Source: Chelonoidis abingdonii | Lineage: Eukaryota; Chordata; Testudines; Testudinidae | NCBI RefSeq assembly: GCF_003597395.2 | Contig: NC_133772.1 | Location: 143,906,376-143,970,375, forward strand | Direction of reading: 5' to 3' | DNA length: 64,000 nucleotides | The notes under the pieces: model-generated | Seen by the model: the letters and a program-made list of their open reading frames with translations, nothing else | Told to the model about the DNA's origin: nothing | Database searches by the model: none | Shown here: piece after piece, positions 58,268 to 64,000 of the stretch | How the letters are laid out: each line of letters starts with the position of its first letter | How positions within the stretch are numbered: position 1 is the stretch's first letter | Made by a program: the position numbers and the translations under genes

Positions 58268-60603
58268 AATATGTAGTGGTAGTAAGTAGGCATCCTTCAG
58301 TCTTGAGAGACCATGGGTATGCGCCTCTGAGAAGTAAAGAATTTACTCAGTTTTATGGCAGCCACAAAAGTGGCTGAAGAGACTCATTCTAGAGAGAGAA
58401 TCTCGGCCGCATCTGTCACATTTAAAGGTGATGTTTTGACCCTTTGGGTTCTTCCTTCTGCGAGCTTTTGTCTCCTCTGCTAAGCTGGAATGCTTCCTCT
58501 CTTAACTCCAGAGACCTTTGTTAAACTGTTGTTTCCAAAGGCTGTGGTCTTGAGTGTGATGTTCCCATTTGTCCACATCCATGTACATTTCCTTGAAGTC
58601 TCACTTGCACACATTCTTGAAACGCAATGTTGGGCATCCTTTGGGTCTTTTTCCAGAGGCCATTTCACCATAGAGGGTGTCCTTTGGGATGCGCCCATCA
58701 TTCACTTGGCACACATGCCCAAGCCAGCGGAGGTGCCTCTGTTTGAGGAATGTTTGCATGCTGGGTATGTTGGCCCATTTGAGCACCTCAGTGCTGGTGA
58801 GACTGTCCCTCCACGAGAGTCCAAAGATTCGACGAAGGCAACACATATGAAAGCTGTTGAGCCTGTTTTCCTGTTGAAAAGCAACAAAGAGTCCTGTGGC
58901 ATCTTATAGACTAACAGATGTATTGGAGTATAAGCTTTTGTGGGTGAATATTGACTTTGTTAGACGCATGTAATAGAAATTTCCAGAGGCAGGCATAAAT
59001 ATGCAGGCCAACAGAAATTTCCATTACATGTGTCTGACGAAGTGAGTATTCACCCATGAAAGCTTACGCTCCAATACATCTGTTAGTTTACAAGATGCCA
59101 CAGGGCTCTTTATTGCTTTTTACAGATCCAGACTAACACGGCTACCCCTCTGATACTTTTCCTGATGAGAGTATAAGGTCCACGTCTCGCTCCCATACAA
59201 AAGTGTGCTGATAACACACACTATACAGACAGATCTTTGTGCGTTCTGTCAGTTTGTTGTTTTGCCAGACCCTCTTGTTCAGTTTACACATTGTTGTGGC
59301 AGCTTTTCCAATCCAGATGTTGAGTTCTGTTTCAAGTGAAAGGTTGCGATAGCGGGCCCCAGGTATGTGAACTCGTTCAACACTTCAAGTTCATAGTGGT
59401 TGATCTTGAAGGAGAGTGCTTCCTCAACTACCTGGCACATTAGGTTCATCTTTTTTAGGCTTATGGTAAGCCCAAAGTCTTGGCAGGCTTTGGAAAAACT
59501 GTCCATTAGGCTTTAAAGATGAGCTTCTGTGTGGGTTGTCACTGCTGCGTCATCAGCAAAGAGAAGGTGTTGGATAAGGGCCTCCCAAGTCTTGGTTTTA
59601 GATCTGAGTCTTGCAAGAGTGAACAGCTTTCCATCAGCTCTCGTGTGCAAGTAGATTCCCTCAGTTGAGGAACCAAAAGCTTGTTTCAGTAGCAGGGAAG
59701 AGAAGATCCCAAACAGAGTTGGGGCAAATATACAACCTTGCTTAACTCCACTACAAATCTGGAAAGCCTCAGAAACTGAGCCATCAGATTGGACTGTGCT
59801 GTACATGTTTTCATGGAAGGATCAAATCATAATTAAGAGGTTGGGGTGGGGGGGGGCATCCAGTCTTTTCTAGAAGCACAAATAGTCCACTTCTACTGAA
59901 AAAGTCAAAAGCCTTTGTGAGATCAAGGAAGGCTATGTAGAGGGGTTTTTTTTGTTGTTGTTCTCTGCATTTCTCTCATAGTTATCTCAATGAGAATATC
60001 ATGGCGATTGTAGACCTTCCAGCTCTGAAGCCACACTGTGATTCAGGATAGATTCTGCCTGCAAGGGTCTGAAATCTGTTCAGGACAACTTGGGCAAAGG
60101 CTTTTCCCATAACACTAAGAAGGGAAATGCCACGATAGTTGTTACAGTTGCTTCTGTCACTCTTGTTTTTATAGAGAGTAATGATGTTGGCATCTCTCAT
60201 TTCTTATGGTACTTAGCCTTCTTTCCAGCACAGAGCAACTCGTGAAGATGTTGCAGTAAAACAGGTTTTCTGCATGTTATGACCTCGGACAGAATCCAGT
60301 TCTTCCATTAGAGAGGCCATATATGGCAAGGCTAAGCTCCTTGACAGTCTGTTCATCGTTGAGTTGGTTCATAACAGGCAGGCTTTTGATGGCATTGATA
60401 ACTGTGTCCCTAACAATATTTTCATGAGAGTAAAGCTTCGAGTAGTGTTCTACCCAGAGATCCATCGGCTTGGTGTGGTCATTGATTGGTTCCCCTGTTG
60501 CTGATTTCCATGGGGCTGGATTCTTTGAAGTTGAATTCAAGGCTTTCTTGATCCCATCAATTAAACTGACTGTTGTACTAACTGACATGATCTCTGCCTT
60601 TCA
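58268..60603 (-). mobile_element. Non-CR1 LINE fragment with RT domain, split by a Penelope-like insertion
   Basis: Read on the minus strand: 60588-60277 is the linker before RT (MDLWVEHYSKLYSHE, SLPVMNQLNDEQTVKELS). 60200-59982 is the RT fingers (ANIITLYKNKSDRSNCNNYR, GISLLSVMGKAFAQVVLNRF). Near 59935-59897 is LDLTKAFD with the first catalytic Asp. 59806-59513 has SGVKQGCIFAPTLFGIF and the FADD box at 59560-59549. 59506-59279 is the thumb (LTISLKK, then a TYLG motif). After the insertion, 58846-58601 has the C-terminal LRWLGHVCQVNDGRIPKDTL. It ends in a tail of gta repeats at 58268. The endonuclease is missing. Both RT aspartate motifs survive, but frameshifts make it dead. The build suggests RTE or a related clade; I do not name the family. 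Confidence 0.88.
58874..59156. mobile_element. Penelope-like insertion arranged as an inverted dimer, with 8-bp TSD
   Basis: The forward arm runs from aaaagcaacaaagagtcctg through actaacagatgtattggagt, ataagcttttgtgggtgaat to cgcatgtaatagaaatttcc. After a ~30-base centre (agaggcaggcataaatatgc, aggccaac) the reverse arm runs from agaaatttccattacatgtg back to cctctgatac. The flanks ttttcctg at 58866-58873 and 59157-59164 are identical, so the dimer went in as one unit. The reverse arm reaches the full element start (gctacccctctgatac); the forward arm stops short. No coding part. Confidence 0.8.
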
Positions 60604-63600
60604 AGTGCCAGTGATATAAATCACTTATGAAAAGTTGCCTCATGCTGTGGACCTAACAAATCTATCTTTGTCCGTATCAAGGTCTACACTTAACAGTACT
60701 TCAGCAGCAAATGCTAATCTAAATCTGCAGTTCAATGGTTTCTTTAAAAGATGACAACATGATGTTGAAATTATTGATGTCAGTCTCTTGTACAGTAGAT
60801 TCCCTACAGGGCTGCATAATGCACCATTTCCCCTAATGCTAAGGCACTAGCCATCTTTGAATTAGTCAAAGAAATCTAGAAATAAAATACATCTTGTCAG
60901 GCTCCTTTAATACACTCTGATTTTTAGTCTAATTGTGCATGTATACAACACTCTAAGCAAAGAAATGAAACTGCACTATATAACTTTATAGCAATGCGAG
61001 TGAAAAGATGCTAATAGAAAATTACATCTAGGATAACTATAGAAGTGTTGTTTCAAGGGTAAATCTGAGAACATAATAAAAAATAAATGGAATCACAGAG
61101 CATACTAGATAGGAGACATTTAGCGAAGAAAACAGCTACAGCCAGAATCAAACATGTTTCCACACAGTTCTAGTTCCTGCTTTGTCTTCTTTGTTTACCA
61201 ATGAGCACAAACTGTCTGGAACTCTTTTCAGCTCCCAGAGGCATTTAGCAGCTGAATAATATTACAAGTAAACATATCATTTCCATTTTACAGCTGAAGT
61301 TACCCAGGCACAGAGGACTTGCCTACATATAGAGCCAGTGGCAGAGTCAAGAATAGATTCCTGGTCTCTAGTTCTCAGCCCTGTGCTTAGTCTATTAGAA
61401 GCAAATAATAGCCTATCCAATTAAAACTACGGGAATGGTGGGTTAGAAGAATGAAATTATTAGAGCAGTGGGAAATATTCACAATATGAATCCAGGCTGA
61501 CCATAACCACAGCATGAAGCCACCAACCTGGTTTTATGTTTTCTTGCAAAACTAAAATCCAACATAGAATCACCAGAAGAGTTCCAGAAAATGGATGGGG
61601 TGTGTGTGTGCGGGGACAGGGAGTGCGGGGGTTGCACAGCTGTGATTCTTCCCTCTCCTCTGACCTCACAGCCATGAGGCATTGGATACATTCACTTCAC
61701 CAGTGAAGAGTTCTGAAGGTCCAGAGGAGGTAATCTAGTCATCTACAACCTCTCCCTCTGCTCCATCTTCAGGAAGGGGACATCTGGCTCCCTCCCATCT
61801 TCTTTGATTGGTCAGAGTGTGTCAGGTGCCCACCCCTATGTATTTGCATCTTCAGAGGGGCCTTCTGGTAGGCACCAGAAAACTTCCAAGGTGGCACATG
61901 GTCCGACAGCCTGCTGGGGTAAAGGAGCATCTGTGCGAAAGAGACATCCTTTGGGATTCACACTCCAAGCAGGAGTGCTAGAGAAGAGATCCCCGTCCCC
62001 TCCCTCATACTTCCACACAGGAAGCAGCCATGTTTCAAATATACAATATTTGGTGGAAGTCATCCCTAGGAAATGTACCAAACTGGCTGCAAAAGGAAAG
62101 AGAGAGGGCAATGGATAAAGCTACTGACAGTGCCAGCTGGTGCAGAACGGGGGACTCATGGTTTTGCTCTATCCTGCCCCCTGGACAGTGCTGGTATTTG
62201 CATGGGTGTAATGCCTAGCCAAGAGGATATAGGATTTATCACTATAGGTGTTTCCCCCTCACCTTAAGAGACAGAGGCTTGTTGGTTAAATCTGAAGGCC
62301 GTGGGTTCTGCTCTCACTTCCCTGCAAGTGATTTACAATACAATAGTGTCTGTTATATGCAGCACATGGATTCAGTGGGCCTCATTCTACTGTGTTAATC
62401 CAGACATACCAAGTGTGTAGATAGTATAGCCCCTGTAGATCCTACTGAGCTCAAAAGGAGCTGGGTGGTTGCTTCTCACCTGAGACCAGTTCCAAATAGG
62501 TTCCTAAATATCGATCTAGGCTTTTAACTTTAGGCAAGTAGGTCAGATTAGTTTGGCCTTTCTTTATACTGCTTCTTTCCAGCTAAGGTATATCACAAAA
62601 GTGCACTGAAAAGTTCCTTCCCCTCTCATTCTGTCAAACCAACAATATATTTTTATTCCCCTCTAGTCAAAGAAAGAATTTTAACACTATCTATCATAAG
62701 GAAAAGTAATCAGCCTGAGAACCCAGAGCAGCCTGAATTCAGAAGTGAGATACTCACAGATCTGTCAACAAAGTTCAGATAACAACAAATAATCTTCAAA
62801 CATCAACAAATATTTCCCTACCACGAGTCTGCTGTCTGCTTGTCAGGCTGAGGAACCATCAAAGCTGGGTGCCAATCCGTTTGGAGCAGGACTTAGCGCA
62901 CATGCCGAAGTAGTCTAGAAAGGGATTTTATATATGAAAAAAACCCAACCTGCCTGCTGAAATCATGCCTGCAGCTGAGTTTTACAGATAACAGAATCTG
63001 ACTGCAACGTAGGAGTCTAACAGTCATTAAAATCAAGAGAAGTCAAGTAAAAAACATCCAGCAGATGTGTAGGGAAATTATGGCATAGAAACACATCCTT
63101 CAGAGGAAGACGACAGATTCTGCCATTGGAGATAAAAATGCAGATATATAAGTTTTGAGATTTGAAAAAAAAATACTGATCTCGAGAACGAACACAAACT
63201 CCCTCCCTTTCCTAGCAAAGGGTCAAACATAAACAGAGGAACCTCAGGGAAACAATTGTTTCACTGGTTTTGTGAAATATTAGTAGCACGTCTTTACATT
63301 GGTGATAGCCTCCATTCCATAAATATAACATACATTTTATCACTCATTTTTCAGCACCCCAGTTAAGCTATTGTTTCAGAAAACACCTGCCCACAGGGGA
63401 TTTTCCAGTGCACACACCATTACAAAGTCCATTTTTTCAAAAGACTGCTAAAGCAATTATTAGCGAGTATCTTCTTCCATTGGGTCCGACGCAGTTATAT
63501 GCTAGGTGCTTATGTGCTCTGGGAGCTCCTTTCTTTCCCTTGAAGTTGGAGAATGGAATGTGTTTCCCTTAAGCAATTTAGAAATAAATGAAACATTTTC

Positions 63601-63685
63601 ATTTCAGAAGAATTAGAAAGCTAAGAGGCGATTTGAATTGTTATAAATACCTACACAGGGAACAAATATTTAATAATGGGCTCCT
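60604..63685. other. Unassigned DNA
   Basis: No gene recognised. It contains a MIR-like remnant at 61290-61400 and a short gtgtgtgtgtg tract near 61600. Two overlapping open stretches on opposite strands at 61804-62118 and 61836-62111 have no motifs. Confidence 0.4.
61290..61400 (-). mobile_element. MIR-like SINE remnant
   Basis: tccattttacagctgaagtt, acccaggcacagaggacttg, then gccagtggcagagtcaagaa and cctggtctctagttctcagc follow the order of the MIR core on the minus strand. Confidence 0.6.
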
Positions 63686-63976
63686 TAATCTGGCAGAAAA
63701 AAGTGTAACATGATCCAATGGCTGGAAGCTGAAGTTAGACACATTTAGACTGGAAATGAGGGGCACATTTTCAACAATTAGGGTAATTAACCAGTGGAAC
63801 AATTTACTAAGGTGGTGGTGGATTCTCCATCACTGGCCATTTTTAAATCCAGATTGGATGTTTTTCTAAAAGCTCTGCTCTAGGAATACTTTTGGGGAAA
63901 TGCTCTGGCCTGTGTAAAGCAGGAGATCAGACTAGATGATCCCAGTGGCCCCATCTGGCCTTAGAGTCTATGAATA
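63686..63976 (+). mobile_element. Old CR1-clade LINE 3' end
   Basis: The peptide of the CR1 C-terminus is still traceable in shifted frames (TFRLEMRG, then NQWNNLLRWWW.., with FLNPDWMFF). The tail reads aggagatcagactagatgat, cccagtggccccatctggcc, ttagagtctatgaatat. It resembles the old copy at 56641 (same ttagagtctatga-type end). Confidence 0.85.
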
Positions 63977-64000
63977 TCTGAAATTTGCAATGGAAATTTT

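Overview
The window looks like non-coding chromosomal DNA from a sauropsid, most probably a turtle. The evidence is the repeat community: CR1 LINEs in many states of decay with the octamer-like tail attctatg; tRNA-derived SINEs whose 3' end copies the CR1 tail (the arrangement known for the turtle pol III SINEs); Penelope-like fragments; hAT and PIF/Harbinger DNA transposons; and worn MIR-like SINEs. No primate or rodent repeat was seen. I recognise no intact host gene, tRNA, rRNA, CRISPR array or bacterial-style operon. Every long frame I can identify belongs to a mobile element, so this is an intron or gene desert.

Layout. 1-2.9 kb: a CR1 3' end, a hAT MITE with an 8-bp target duplication and internal palindromic tandem units, and a LINE tail. 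2.9-11.3 kb and 13.8-22.8 kb: two colinear copies of one ~9 kb segment, each holding two SINEs, a hAT-like element, a CR1 end and a palindromic MITE. The first copy is riddled with single-base losses, mostly in homopolymers, and looks like unpolished long-read sequence. 11.3-13.8 kb: a CR1 RT fragment and unassigned DNA. 22.8-31 kb: LINE ends, a TA-flanked terminal-repeat element, a perfect-TSD hAT MITE and a 0.93 kb CR1. 31-34.4 kb: an LTR-like block, a terminal-repeat element between 130-bp direct repeats, and Penelope-like pieces. 34.4-45 kb: mostly unassigned, with a CR1, small MITEs and a MITE nested in another. 46.3-50.9 kb: a 4.5 kb PIF/Harbinger element carrying a decayed Myb/SANT gene (+) and a decayed transposase gene (-), inserted in a Penelope-like copy. 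52-60.6 kb: a SINE, two long CR1 copies, and a 2.3 kb fragment of another LINE interrupted by an inverted-dimer Penelope-like insertion. 60.6-64 kb: unassigned, ending in an old CR1.

The elements do not form a pathway. Their nesting gives a relative history: LINE, then Penelope-like insertion at 58.9 kb; Penelope-like, then Harbinger at 46.4 kb; MITE in MITE at 44.6 kb; SINE in hAT at 15.6 kb. The most consequential observation is probably technical: the ~9 kb near-tandem duplication may be an assembly artefact.
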